From Kitasatospora cinereorecta (GTDB lineage Bacteria; Actinomycetota; Actinomycetes; Streptomycetales; Streptomycetaceae), in NCBI RefSeq assembly GCF_024172095.1, contig NZ_JAMZDX010000001.1:214001-278000 (forward strand): a stretch of 64,000 nucleotides of DNA. The letters run 5' to 3'. Position 1 is the stretch's first letter; each line of letters opens with the position of its first letter. Positions 1 through 8,078 of the stretch are shown one piece after another. A program made the position numbers and the translations under genes. The notes beneath the pieces were generated by a model. That model made no database searches and was not told the origin of the DNA. It saw nothing but the letters and a program-made list of their open reading frames with translations.

Positions 1-1
1 G

Positions 2-370
2 AGCCCCGACTGGGCCTTCGTCGAGCCGTACGAGGGCGGCCGGGTCGACACCCCGCACGGACCGCTCCAGCAACTCGGCGAGGTCTACCAGTCGCTGGTG
101 TACGTCCACCTCGGCGACGGCACGGTCTGGATCTCCGACCCGGACTCCGAGGTCGAGTACGAGCTGGTCCACCGGGACCTGTCCTCCTTCGCGTACCTGG
201 TCTACAAGATCGCCGCGGAGAAGCCCCGCCCCGAGGAGGACCCCGACCCGTTCGACTGGGCCGACGCCGAGGAGATCATCCGCGAGGACACCACCGCCTG
301 GGACCCGCTGCCCTTCGAGAGCGGCGCCCACTTCTGGGAGATGTACCTGGAGTCCTACCCGATGCTCTGA
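2..370 (+). CDS. SUKH-4 family protein, 5' end outside the window
   Basis: The reading frame is open from base 2, so the gene begins upstream and only the last 122 residues are visible. The visible part contains a stretch ending in DLSSFAYLVYKIAA, which resembles the SUKH-4 pattern in which a conserved loop is followed by a helix such as SSLxxF. The C-terminus is acidic and aromatic (HFWEMYLESYPML). SUKH proteins are usually immunity proteins against secreted or contact-dependent toxins, but many Streptomyces copies lie far from any recognisable toxin. The next gene, 133 bases downstream on the same strand, begins with a related SUKH-4-like region, so the two probably belong together. The internal GTG at 98 is not taken as the start because coding continues upstream of it. 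The family call is by pattern and is moderately sure. Confidence 0.6.
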   Translation, partial: SPDWAFVEPYEGGRVDTPHGPLQQLGEVYQSLVYVHLGDGTVWISDPDSEVEYELVHRDLSSFAYLVYKIAAEKPRPEEDPDPFDWADAEEIIREDTTAWDPLPFESGAHFWEMYLESYPML

Positions 371-503
371 GCCGCGGCGCGGACCTGGTCGGACGCGAGG
401 GCACGGCGGCCCGGGACCCGCTGCCCCGCGGCGGTGGGGGCGGTTCCGGGCGGGGTACCTTGAGGACAATCCGATGCTCTGGTGAAGGGACGAGTGCGCG
501 CTG

Positions 504-1337
504 ATGAGTGATGACCTTTCCGCCGCGCTGGTGGCGCACTTCGGCGAGCGCGGCCTGCGAAGCCTGGAGTTCGCGCCCGAGGGGCCGCTGCGCAGCCCCG
601 GGCTGCCGCTGCAGGTGGGGCCGTACTTCTTCGCGGCCGAGGAGTCGGATCCGCTGTCGCTCGGCCAGTACGCGGCCGGGCTCGGGACCGACGCCGGGCC
701 GATGGCCGGTCAGCTGCGGATCGGGACGGACCGGGGCGCGGAGTTCTACCTGGCGCCGGACCGTACGGTGCGGGCCGTGCTGCTGGGGGTGGACGTTCCC
801 GAGATGCCGGTCAGCTCCGGCCTGGACAGGTTCGCCGCCGGGCTGCTGCTGCTCGACCGGAACCTGCCCGCGCTGGCCTCGGCCGAGGGTGACGACGCGT
901 TCGCCGCGTACCTGCGGCTGCGCCAGGGGCTGCTGGAGCTGGACCCGTGGGCGTTCGAGGAGCGGGAGGCGTGGTGGCCGCGGGTGCTGGACGACCTGCG
1001 GCGGCCGCTGAACGTGGCGTCCTCGGCGGCGTTCGAGTACCTCGACGCGCAGGGGGCCAAGCAGATCGCGACCGAGTTCGGCGGGCCGGGCCTGCCGCAC
1101 CCGGAGGAGCTGCTGTGGCACCGCCTGCGCGCGGAGGGCGTCGAACCCGAGCAGGTCACCGCGGTGTACTGCGAGCTGGAGCCGTGCCTGATGCCGGGTC
1201 ACTACTGCGCGCTGTGGCTGGCGCAGACCTTCCCGGAGGCCGCGTTCACCCACCGCTTCGACTACGGCGAGAGCGCGGAGTCCCGGGAGGACGGGATCAA
1301 GGCGCTCATGATCAGCTCGGCCGAGCAGCAGAGCTGA
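504..1337 (+). CDS. SUKH-4-like domain fused to a nucleotide/nucleic acid deaminase-like domain
   Basis: This 277-residue protein has two parts. Residues about 25-125 look like a SUKH-4 domain (QLRIGTDRGAEFYLAPD, then VSSGLDRFAAGLLLLDRN). Residues about 190-265 look like a deaminase fold of polymorphic toxin systems: HPEELLWHRL, where H and E could be the zinc ligand and proton shuttle, followed by ELEPCLMPGHYC, which supplies two cysteines in a PC-x(n)-C arrangement. Deaminases of this kind attack free nucleotides or nucleic acids. Having a presumed immunity fold and a presumed toxin fold in one chain is unusual. The cysteine spacing (five residues between the two) is wider than the classic PCxxC, so activity is not assured. 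The ATG at 504 follows a GAAGGGA motif. The gene sits between a SUKH-4 gene and a P-loop/WD40 gene, all codirectional. Confidence 0.6.
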   Translation: MSDDLSAALVAHFGERGLRSLEFAPEGPLRSPGLPLQVGPYFFAAEESDPLSLGQYAAGLGTDAGPMAGQLRIGTDRGAEFYLAPDRTVRAVLLGVDVPEMPVSSGLDRFAAGLLLLDRNLPALASAEGDDAFAAYLRLRQGLLELDPWAFEEREAWWPRVLDDLRRPLNVASSAAFEYLDAQGAKQIATEFGGPGLPHPEELLWHRLRAEGVEPEQVTAVYCELEPCLMPGHYCALWLAQTFPEAAFTHRFDYGESAESREDGIKALMISSAEQQS

Positions 1338-1424
1338 GCGGTCGCGGCCGAGCGGCCGGGCCGAGCAGGCAGACGAGAACGACGAGCGCGGCGGGACGGC
1401 CGTACGGCGGGGGAGGGCGTGAGC

Positions 1425-3215
1425 ATGACTGAGGGCGGGTGGCGGATTCCGGCGCTGGGAGCCGGGCGGCGACCGGCGGGTCTGGCGCTCTTCGGATGGC
1501 TGGACGACCCGCGGGCACCCCGGCTGTGCCGGGTGGCGGGCTCCGCGGGGTCGGGCAAGTCGCACCTGCTGGCGTGGCTGGTGCAGGCCGGGACGACCGA
1601 GGAGACCCCGGGCGACCGGCGGGTGCACGCGGTGCTGCCGGCGGCCGGGGCGAGCCTGCGGGCCGTGGTCTGGTCGCTGGGGCAGCAGTTGGGCGTGGTG
1701 GCGCACCGGCCCGGGCCGCTGCTGGAGGTGCTGGCCGCCGACGAGCGGCGCACCGTGCTGTGCGTACCCGAGCTCGACCTCGCCGCCGAACCGCAGCGGC
1801 TGGTCGAGGAACTGCTCGACCCGATGCTGCGCCTACCGCACGTCCGGCTGGTGGTGGAGGCCGCCACCGGCGGCGCTGCCGCGTCGGCGTTCACGGCGGT
1901 CGCGGACCCGGCCGTGCTCGACCTGGACGAGCCGCAGTGGACCGACCGGGAGCGCTTCGCCGCCTGGGCCGCCACCGCGGGCGCCGACCCGGAGGGCTTC
2001 CCGCACCCCGGCCGGTCGCTCGGCCGGGCCGCGGCGCCGCCCCCGGCGAGCGCACCGGAGCTGATCGCCCTGGTCGGCCGCACCCCCGAGGGCAAGCTCG
2101 ACCTGCGTGCGGCCGGCGAGGACCTGCTCACCGAGCTGTGGACCGCCGCCGCCCGGATCGGCGACCTCGGCCCGCTGGCCGCCGACCCGCTGCTCTGGGC
2201 GCTGGCCCGGCCGGTCGCCGTGACGGCCGCCGTCGAGGGCCGCGACGACGCCCTGGCCCGGGCGTGGGACGCGGTCGGCCCCGCTCTGGCCGAGGAGCCC
2301 GACCCGGCGGTGCGCGCCGCCGTGCTGCGCACCCGGCTGCTGGGCACCGACCCCGCCGCGGCGGCCGCGCTGCCCACCACCGGCGGCCGCTGGGTCGCCC
2401 GCTGGGCGCACTGGTCGGACGGCCGGACGGACCCGGCGGCCGCGGTCGGCGCACTCACCGTCGGCGCCGGCGAGTACGTCGCGCAGCTGCTGGTGACCGA
2501 CCCGACCGGTGCGGTGCGCACCCTGGACGCCGCCACCGGCCGCCGGCTCGGCACCGTGGTGCTGCCCGCGCCGCGGCCGTGGCGCGGGCTCGCGGTCACC
2601 TCGGCCGGCGCCGTGGTGCTGCTCGACGGGTACGGCGGCGCCGAACTGGTGGCGCCGACCGAGCAGCGGCCCGGACTGGAGCCGTACGCGCTCCAGGAGG
2701 CGCTGGACGAGATCGCCGCCGAGGCGGCCGAACTCACCGCGGTGGCCGCCGTCGGCCGGCTCCCGAAGGCCGCGCCGGCCTTCGGCGACGCGGCCGGGGT
2801 GGTGCACTGGTACCAGGACGGCCTGGTGGAGAGCGAGCGGCTGCACCGCGGCGCGGTCACCGCCCTTGCCGGTACGGCGCTGGCCGCCGAGGGCCGGGCC
2901 GACCCGGAGATCCCGCTGCTGGCCAGCGGTGGCCTGGACGGCGCGGTGCGCCTGTGGGGCCCCGGCACCGTGCCGATGAACCAGCCGATCGACCTGCACC
3001 CCCACCCGGTCACCGCGGTGGCGGTCGGCACCACGGCGGCCGGTCCGGTGGTGGCCGCCGCCTGGGCCGACGGGCTGGTCCGGCTGCGCCACCTGAACGG
3101 CGACACCGACGTCCTCGACCTGCGGGTCGGCCCGGAGGTGCACGCCCTGGCGATGGTCGGCAACCTGCTGGTGGTCGGCACCCCGGACGGCGTCGCCGCG
3201 ATCGACACCCACTGA
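1425..3215 (+). CDS. P-loop ATPase with C-terminal WD40-like repeats
   Basis: The protein is about 596 residues. A Walker A motif, AGSAGSGKS, lies near residue 40, and a hydrophobic acidic strand (VLCVPELDL) near residue 110 could be Walker B. From about residue 330 onward there are repeated blade-like units: a GEYVAQLLVTDPTGAVRTLDAATGR type, then AGVVHWYQDG, LLASGGLDGAVRLWGPGT and VVAAAWADGLVRLRHLNG, ending VGTPDGVAAIDTH. These are typical of a degenerate WD40 propeller. STAND-type ATPases with WD40 sensors are common in actinobacterial signalling and conflict systems. A GGGAGGG ribosome site at 1411-1417 fits the ATG at 1425 better than the GTG at 1419. It is codirectional with the SUKH and SUKH-deaminase genes and likely works with them, but its role is not known. 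Confidence 0.65.
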   Translation: MTEGGWRIPALGAGRRPAGLALFGWLDDPRAPRLCRVAGSAGSGKSHLLAWLVQAGTTEETPGDRRVHAVLPAAGASLRAVVWSLGQQLGVVAHRPGPLLEVLAADERRTVLCVPELDLAAEPQRLVEELLDPMLRLPHVRLVVEAATGGAAASAFTAVADPAVLDLDEPQWTDRERFAAWAATAGADPEGFPHPGRSLGRAAAPPPASAPELIALVGRTPEGKLDLRAAGEDLLTELWTAAARIGDLGPLAADPLLWALARPVAVTAAVEGRDDALARAWDAVGPALAEEPDPAVRAAVLRTRLLGTDPAAAAALPTTGGRWVARWAHWSDGRTDPAAAVGALTVGAGEYVAQLLVTDPTGAVRTLDAATGRRLGTVVLPAPRPWRGLAVTSAGAVVLLDGYGGAELVAPTEQRPGLEPYALQEALDEIAAEAAELTAVAAVGRLPKAAPAFGDAAGVVHWYQDGLVESERLHRGAVTALAGTALAAEGRADPEIPLLASGGLDGAVRLWGPGTVPMNQPIDLHPHPVTAVAVGTTAAGPVVAAAWADGLVRLRHLNGDTDVLDLRVGPEVHALAMVGNLLVVGTPDGVAAIDTH

Positions 3216-3271
3216 CGCCCCCGGACGGGAGGCTCCGACCGGCGTGGTCCGCCGATCCGTGCGATGATCGA

Positions 3272-3285
3272 AAAGAATTTTCTTT
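3272..3285. promoter_or_regulatory. AT-rich palindrome upstream of the MarR gene
   Basis: AAAGAA-TT-TTCTTT forms a perfect inverted repeat ending 29 bases before the marR start, in a locally AT-rich patch inside otherwise GC-rich DNA. MarR proteins commonly repress themselves through such short palindromes. The role as an operator is inferred. Confidence 0.4.
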
Positions 3286-3314
3286 AGCGAGAGTAATGAC
3301 ATAGGCTAAGGACC

Positions 3315-3749
3315 ATGCCCGAGATGTCCGAGGACGACCTGGCGGCCATCAGCCAGCTCAGATCGTCCGCGATGCGCCTCGCCCGCCGGTTGCGACACCA
3401 GCGGGTCGAGGAGTCGCTGAGCCCCACCGAAATGGGGGTGCTCGGCACGCTTGCCCGCTGCGGCAGAGCCACGCCTGGCGAACTCGCCAGGAAGGAGCAC
3501 GTCCAGCCGCCGTCGATGACCAGAATCATCGCGATGCTGGAGGAGAAGGGACTGGTACGGCGCGAGCCGCACCCCGAGGACCGCCGACAGGTGGTCGTCA
3601 GCAGTACCGAGCAGGCGGAGACGATCCTCAACGAGAGTCGCCGCCGGCGGAACGCCTGGCTGGCCGAACTGGCCGAAGGGCTCACCGACGAGGAGTGGGC
3701 CGTCCTGCGCGACGCCGCCCCCGTGCTCTACAAGCTCGCCCACCTCTGA
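3315..3749 (+). CDS. MarR family transcriptional regulator
   Basis: This 144-residue protein has the MarR winged-helix layout: an N-terminal helix (LRSSAMRLARRLRHQRVEE), the core LSPTEMGVLGTLARCGRATPGELARKEHVQPPSMTRIIAMLEEKGLVRREPHPEDRRQVVVSS with the winged DR arginine, and C-terminal dimerisation helices. MarR regulators are dimeric cytoplasmic repressors or activators that often respond to drugs or phenolics. The gene lies directly upstream and in the same direction as an MFS exporter (143 bases between them), so it probably controls that transporter. An AAAGAA-TT-TTCTTT palindrome just upstream may be its own binding site. AAGGA precedes the ATG closely. Confidence 0.88.
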   Translation: MPEMSEDDLAAISQLRSSAMRLARRLRHQRVEESLSPTEMGVLGTLARCGRATPGELARKEHVQPPSMTRIIAMLEEKGLVRREPHPEDRRQVVVSSTEQAETILNESRRRRNAWLAELAEGLTDEEWAVLRDAAPVLYKLAHL

Positions 3750-3892
3750 GCCCGCCCCACCGGCGGGCTCGCCTCCGGCCAGGACAGTTTCGGGAACGTC
3801 AGAAGGAGTACCGCATCACCGCAGGCCCGACAGCAGAAACACGCAGCGCGGCGGCAGCACGGAGTGCCGCCGCGCGCCGAGGGGAGACCACC

Positions 3893-5383
3893 GTGACACC
3901 GCCGGCCGCAGCCGTTGCCGCCGCCAACCGCACCTACGACTCCACCACCGAGCCGGCAGCATCCACCGCTGCCACCGCCGAGAGCCAGGCGCCCGCCCCC
4001 GTGGGCCTGCCCGGCACCGGCGACGACGACCCCGACGAACGCACCGCGGCGGCCCGACCCGCCGCTCCGACGGGTGGCAGGTTCACCCGCCCCGGGGGGA
4101 TGTTCTCCTCCCTCCGGATCCGCAACTACCGCTACTACTTCGCCGGCCAGGTGGTCTCCAACACCGGCACCTGGATGCAGCGCATCGCCCAGGACTGGCT
4201 GGTCCTGAGCCTGACCGGCAGCCCCTTCGCCGTCGGCGTCACCACCGCCATGCAGTTCCTCCCGATGCTGCTGCTCGGCCTGTGGGGCGGCGTCCTCGCC
4301 GACCGCCTGCCCAAGCGGCGCCTGCTGGTCGCCACCCAGGGCGCCATGGGCCTGCTCGCCGCCGGACTCGCCGTACTGACCGTCACCGGCCTGGTCACCG
4401 CCGGCCACGTGTACGTCTTCGCCCTGTTGCTCGGCCTGGTCACGGTGGTCGACAACCCGACCCGGCAGGCCTTCGTCAGCGAGATGGTGCCCGGCAAGGA
4501 CCTGGCCAACGCCGTCAGCCTGAACGCCGCCAACTTCCAGACCGCCCGGCTCGTCGGCCCCGCCGTCGCCGGCCTGCTGATCGCCGCCGTCGGCAGCGGC
4601 TGGGCCTTCGCCGTCAACGCGCTGTCCTTCGCCGCCGTCATCGGCGGACTGCTCGCCATGCGGGAGAGCGAACTGCGGCCTACTGCGCCGATCGCGCGCA
4701 GCAAGGGCCAGCTGCGCGACGGCCTGCGGTACGTCAAGGAACGCCCCGAACTGCTCTGGCCGATGGTCCTGGCCGGCTTCATCGGCACCTTCGGGTTCAA
4801 CTTCCCCACCCTGCTCGCCGGCTTCGCCCACGACACCTTCAAGGTCGGCGCGGGCGAGTACGGGCTGCTCAACACCGCGATGGCGGTCGGCTCGCTGGCC
4901 GGCGCCCTGCTCGCCGCCCGGCGCGGGGCCCCGCGCATGCGGGGACTGGTCGGCGCCGCGATCGCCTTCGGCGCGCTGGAGGTGCTGGCCGCGTTCGCGC
5001 CCGGGTACTGGACCTTCGCGATCCTGCTCACCCTGATCGGCGTGTTCGGGCTGACCTTCAACACCTCCGTCAACTCGGCGCTGCAACTCGCCACCGACCC
5101 CGAGATGCGGGGACGGGTGATGGGACTGCTGGTCCTCGTCTTCACCGGCGGCACCCCGATCGGCGCCCCCGTCGTCGGCTGGGTCACCGCCACCTACGGA
5201 CCCCGCTTCGGCCTGCTCGCCTGCGGCCTCGTCTCCGCCGCGGCCGCCGGTACCGTCGCGCTCGTCCTCGCCCGCGCGGCCGACCTGCGACTCGCCTTCG
5301 ACCGCCACCCGGCACGCCGCGGACGGGTCTTCGCCGTCGTCCCGCGCCACGCCAACCCGAGCGCGCTGGCCACGGCCTGCTAG
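3893..5383 (+). CDS. MFS transporter, DHA3/enterobactin-exporter-like
   Basis: From the GTG at 3893 the protein has about 496 residues. A Pro/Ala-rich cytoplasmic tail of about 65 residues is followed by SLRIRNYRYYFAGQVVSNTGTWMQRIAQDWLVL, typical of the first helix of MFS_3/DHA3 permeases. About twelve hydrophobic segments follow. The MFS signature GVLADRLPKRRLLV lies between helices 2 and 3, and RGRVMGLLVLVFTGGTPIGAPVVGW in the second half. The family exports drugs or siderophores by proton antiport. GAGGGGAGACC precedes the GTG at 3893 and sets the start; longer upstream reading would run back into the MarR gene. Control by the adjacent MarR is likely. The substrate cannot be told from sequence. 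Confidence 0.85.
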   Translation: MTPPAAAVAAANRTYDSTTEPAASTAATAESQAPAPVGLPGTGDDDPDERTAAARPAAPTGGRFTRPGGMFSSLRIRNYRYYFAGQVVSNTGTWMQRIAQDWLVLSLTGSPFAVGVTTAMQFLPMLLLGLWGGVLADRLPKRRLLVATQGAMGLLAAGLAVLTVTGLVTAGHVYVFALLLGLVTVVDNPTRQAFVSEMVPGKDLANAVSLNAANFQTARLVGPAVAGLLIAAVGSGWAFAVNALSFAAVIGGLLAMRESELRPTAPIARSKGQLRDGLRYVKERPELLWPMVLAGFIGTFGFNFPTLLAGFAHDTFKVGAGEYGLLNTAMAVGSLAGALLAARRGAPRMRGLVGAAIAFGALEVLAAFAPGYWTFAILLTLIGVFGLTFNTSVNSALQLATDPEMRGRVMGLLVLVFTGGTPIGAPVVGWVTATYGPRFGLLACGLVSAAAAGTVALVLARAADLRLAFDRHPARRGRVFAVVPRHANPSALATAC

Positions 5384-5397
5384 TCCTGGTTCCTCCA

Positions 5398-5468
5398 CCA
5401 GGGGCTCGGGGAACTGCGAGGCCGACCACGGGGCCGGCGAGACCAACGAGGTCGGCCAATTCCTGTTC
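5398..5468. repeat. Degenerate copy of the dispersed GGGGCGCGGGGAACTGCGCG palindrome
   Basis: The left arm CCAGGGGCTCGGGGAACTGC (from 5398) and the right arm ending AATTCCTGTTCA (to about 5468) form a worn copy of the element that follows immediately. Two copies therefore lie back to back after the MFS stop codon. Confidence 0.55.
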
Positions 5469-5545
5469 AGGGGCGCGAGGAACTGCGCGCCAGACCATCC
5501 CTCTACGTGAGCGGGTGGCTGGTCGCGCAGTTCCTCGCGCCCCTG
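5468..5545. repeat. Dispersed palindromic element, copy 1
   Basis: The left arm AGGGGCGCGAGGAACTGCGC and the right arm GCGCAGTTCCTCGCGCCCCT are an almost perfect inverted repeat around a loop of about 30 bases. The element ends 13 bases before the thpR start. Near-identical arms occur at 10344-10417 and 21735-21841, with a worn copy at 54149-54272. All lie just downstream of a stop codon. It could terminate transcription or stabilise 3' ends. Confidence 0.8.
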
Positions 5546-5558
5546 CTTTGATGGGCGC

Positions 5559-6149
5559 ATGAGGCTGTTCGTGGCGGTCAACCCGCCGGTCGAGGCGTTG
5601 CAGGAGCTGTCCGACGCCGCAGCGCCGTTGCACGGCCTGTCCGGCGCGGACCGGCTGCGCTGGAGCGACCCGGACGGGTGGCACCTGACGCTCGCGTTCC
5701 TCGGCGAGGTCCCGGCCGCCGACGTACCGGCGCTGGAGGAGCGGCTGGGCCGGGTCGCCGACGAGCACGGGGTGCACCGGCTGCGCCTGGCCGGCGCGGG
5801 CTGTTTCGGCGACCGGGTGCTGTGGGTCGGGTTCGACGGCGAGACGTGGGCGCTGCGGCGGCTGGCGGAGGGGGTGCGGACGGTGGTCGAGGAGGCGGGG
5901 ATCGAGTCCGACCAGCACGGCTTCCATCCGCATCTGACGCTGGCCAGGGCGGGCTCCACGCACGGGCAGCGGAGGGCGACGCGACGGCTGGCGGCGGGGG
6001 AGCTGCAGCTGATGGCGGCCGCGCTGGAGGGGTGGCGGGGAAGCGAGTGGGAGGCGTCCGAGCTGCACCTGATGCGCAGCGAGCTGGGGTACGGGCCGGC
6101 CCGCTACACCTCGGTCCGTGCCTGGCCGCTGGCCAGGTGGGAGGCGTAG
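5559..6149 (+). CDS. thpR: RNA 2',3'-cyclic phosphodiesterase (2'-5' RNA ligase family)
   Basis: This 196-residue protein has the two HxT motifs of the 2H phosphoesterase superfamily: HLTLAFLG at about residue 42 and HLTLAR at about residue 125, set in FHPHLTLARAG. It starts with RLFVAVNPP, the usual first strand of ThpR/LigT. ThpR hydrolyses 2',3'-cyclic phosphate ends of RNA and can reversibly join tRNA halves in vitro. The length fits the family. It follows the palindromic repeat by only 13 bases and stands alone. The ATG at 5559 has only a weak ribosome site, but the N-terminus aligns with the family start. Confidence 0.9.
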   Translation: MRLFVAVNPPVEALQELSDAAAPLHGLSGADRLRWSDPDGWHLTLAFLGEVPAADVPALEERLGRVADEHGVHRLRLAGAGCFGDRVLWVGFDGETWALRRLAEGVRTVVEEAGIESDQHGFHPHLTLARAGSTHGQRRATRRLAAGELQLMAAALEGWRGSEWEASELHLMRSELGYGPARYTSVRAWPLARWEA

Positions 6150-6186
6150 CGGACTGCGGCCGTACCCCGGCTCGGCTCGGCCCGGC

Positions 6187-7956
6187 TCAGCCCAGGTCGG
6201 GGCCGGCGCGCAGCTCGACCGCGGCCGGGGCGGCGTCGCCGAGTTCCAGGAGCGTGATCTCGTTGGCGCCGGTGCGCAGCAGCGGCTGGGGGCAGTAGAG
6301 GGTGATCTGCGGGCCGCGGGCGTCGTAGCGGCCGAGCAGGAAGCCGTTGACCCAGAGGTAGCCGTGGTGCCCGCCGGGGACGGCGAGGAAGGTGTCGCCG
6401 GTCTCGGCCAGCCGCAGCTCGCCGCGGGCGAGCGTCTCCGGGCCGGGGCCGCCGGGGCGGTACTCGGTGACGGGGAGCGGGTCGAGGCGGCCGACCTCGG
6501 CGCGGCAGCCGTGCAGGTACTGGCGCTCGTGCCGGATGCCGCCGGTGACGCCCTTGGTCTCGCCGACCTGCGGGCCGTAGTTCACCCGGCCCAGCGACTC
6601 CACCAGCAGCCGCACCTCGGTGCCGCCGGAGGCGGTGACCGGCTCGTGCGGGACGCCGCGTTCGAGTTCGGCGGTCCGCTTGCCGTCCAGCCACAGGGTG
6701 GCCCGGTCGCGCAGGCCCTCGATGGCGAGCGGGTGCTCGCCGCTGAGGTCGGGCACCCGCACGGTGTAGCGGACCAGGCCGTGCTCCAGCCCGAGTTCCT
6801 CGAAGGTGGGCGCCACCGGGGAGGTGACCGCCGGCTCGAACGGGAACGGCGCGAACGCGGTCAGCTCGACCGTGGCGGCGGGCAGCACCGGCGCGGGCTC
6901 GGGGAGTTCGGGGGTCCGGCCGTCGGCGTAGCGGGCCTCCTCCGGGTGCGCCGCGGCGAACTCCGCGATCACCTGCCGGAACGGCTCGTACTTGGCGGCG
7001 GGCGCGCCGCGCTCGTCCAGCGGGGCGTCGTAGTCGTAGGAGGTGGTCACCGGCTGGTACGGCGAGTGCGTCCAGTCGGTGGAGTTGAACGGCGGGTCGG
7101 CGTGGTTGGCGCCGGCGGTGGTGCCGAAGTTGGTGCCGCCGTGCGCCATGTAGATGTTGAACGAGCCGCCGGCGGCGAGGATCCGGCGCAGCGTGTCGGC
7201 GGCGTCGTCGGCGTCCCGGCCGTGGTGCGGCTTGCCCCAGTGGTCGAACCAGCCGTTCCAGTACTCCATGCAGAACGGCGGGTCGTCCGGACGGTGGCGC
7301 CGCAGCAGGGCGAACGCCTCCTCCGGGTCGGAGCCGAAGTTCACCGTGGCCAGCACCCCGGGCACGGTGCCGGCCGCCAGCATGTGGTCCTCTGGGCCGT
7401 CCGAGGTGAACAGCGGTACGGTGACGCCCCGCTCCCGCAGGCCCCGGGCGAGGTGCGCCAGGTACTCGGCGTCGCCGCCGAACGAGCCGTACTCGTTCTC
7501 CACCTGGACCATCAGCACGCTGCCGCCCGGACGTCCGAGCTGGCGCTCGACCACCTGGGGGAGCAGCGCGTCGAAGAAGGCGTCCACCGCGGCCAGGTAC
7601 TCGGGGTCGGCGGTGCGCGCCCGGCGTCCCACCCGGGCGGTCAGCCAGCCGGGCAGCCCGCCGTTGTCCCACTCGGCGCAGATGTACGGGCCCGGGCGGA
7701 CGATCGTCCACAGGCCCTGCCGGTGGGCCTCGTCGAGGAAGTCGCCGAGCTCGCCGAGCCGCTCGTACCGGCCGGGACCGGGCTCGTGCAGGTTCCACGG
7801 CACGTACGTCTCGACGGTGTTCAGACCCATGGCGCGCAGCGCGGCGAGGCGCTGCGGCCACTGTTCGGGGCGGGTGCGGAAGTAGTGCATGGCGCCGGAG
7901 AGGATCCGCAGCGGACGTCCGTCCAGCCGGAAACCGGTGGAGTCGTAGGTGAGCAT
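6187..7956 (-). CDS. Beta-galactosidase, glycoside hydrolase family 35
   Basis: This 589-residue protein begins with DGRPLRILSGAMHYFRTRPEQWPQRL and ETYVPWNLHEP, the hallmark opening of GH35. The acid/base glutamate lies in VQVENEYGS near residue 153, and the nucleophile glutamate is probably in MEYWNGWFDHWG near residue 231. The C-terminal half holds the beta-sandwich domains usual in GH35, including LWLDGKR and LWVNGFLLGRYD. No signal peptide is seen, so the enzyme is probably cytoplasmic and releases terminal beta-galactose from imported oligosaccharides. It is divergently transcribed from an AraC regulator that probably controls it. Confidence 0.9.
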   Translation of the reverse strand: MLTYDSTGFRLDGRPLRILSGAMHYFRTRPEQWPQRLAALRAMGLNTVETYVPWNLHEPGPGRYERLGELGDFLDEAHRQGLWTIVRPGPYICAEWDNGGLPGWLTARVGRRARTADPEYLAAVDAFFDALLPQVVERQLGRPGGSVLMVQVENEYGSFGGDAEYLAHLARGLRERGVTVPLFTSDGPEDHMLAAGTVPGVLATVNFGSDPEEAFALLRRHRPDDPPFCMEYWNGWFDHWGKPHHGRDADDAADTLRRILAAGGSFNIYMAHGGTNFGTTAGANHADPPFNSTDWTHSPYQPVTTSYDYDAPLDERGAPAAKYEPFRQVIAEFAAAHPEEARYADGRTPELPEPAPVLPAATVELTAFAPFPFEPAVTSPVAPTFEELGLEHGLVRYTVRVPDLSGEHPLAIEGLRDRATLWLDGKRTAELERGVPHEPVTASGGTEVRLLVESLGRVNYGPQVGETKGVTGGIRHERQYLHGCRAEVGRLDPLPVTEYRPGGPGPETLARGELRLAETGDTFLAVPGGHHGYLWVNGFLLGRYDARGPQITLYCPQPLLRTGANEITLLELGDAAPAAVELRAGPDLG

Positions 7957-8078
7957 GCCCTCCAGCCTGCGGGAAAGCGCCTGCCGGAGCCATGGACAAA
8001 CTCCGGCGGCGTGTTGGATTGTCGTGGACCGTGGCGGCCGCGCACCGACGGGGCGGCCGGACGGGCGAGGAGGAGTAC
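7957..8078. promoter_or_regulatory. Divergent promoter region between beta-galactosidase and araC-type gene
   Basis: If the regulator starts at the GTG at 8079, this leaves about 120 bases for two divergent promoters. A GACAA (from 7994) and a TTGTC (to 8023) bracket GC-rich sequence as a spaced inverted repeat, which could be the AraC-type operator. The function is inferred from position. Confidence 0.35.
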
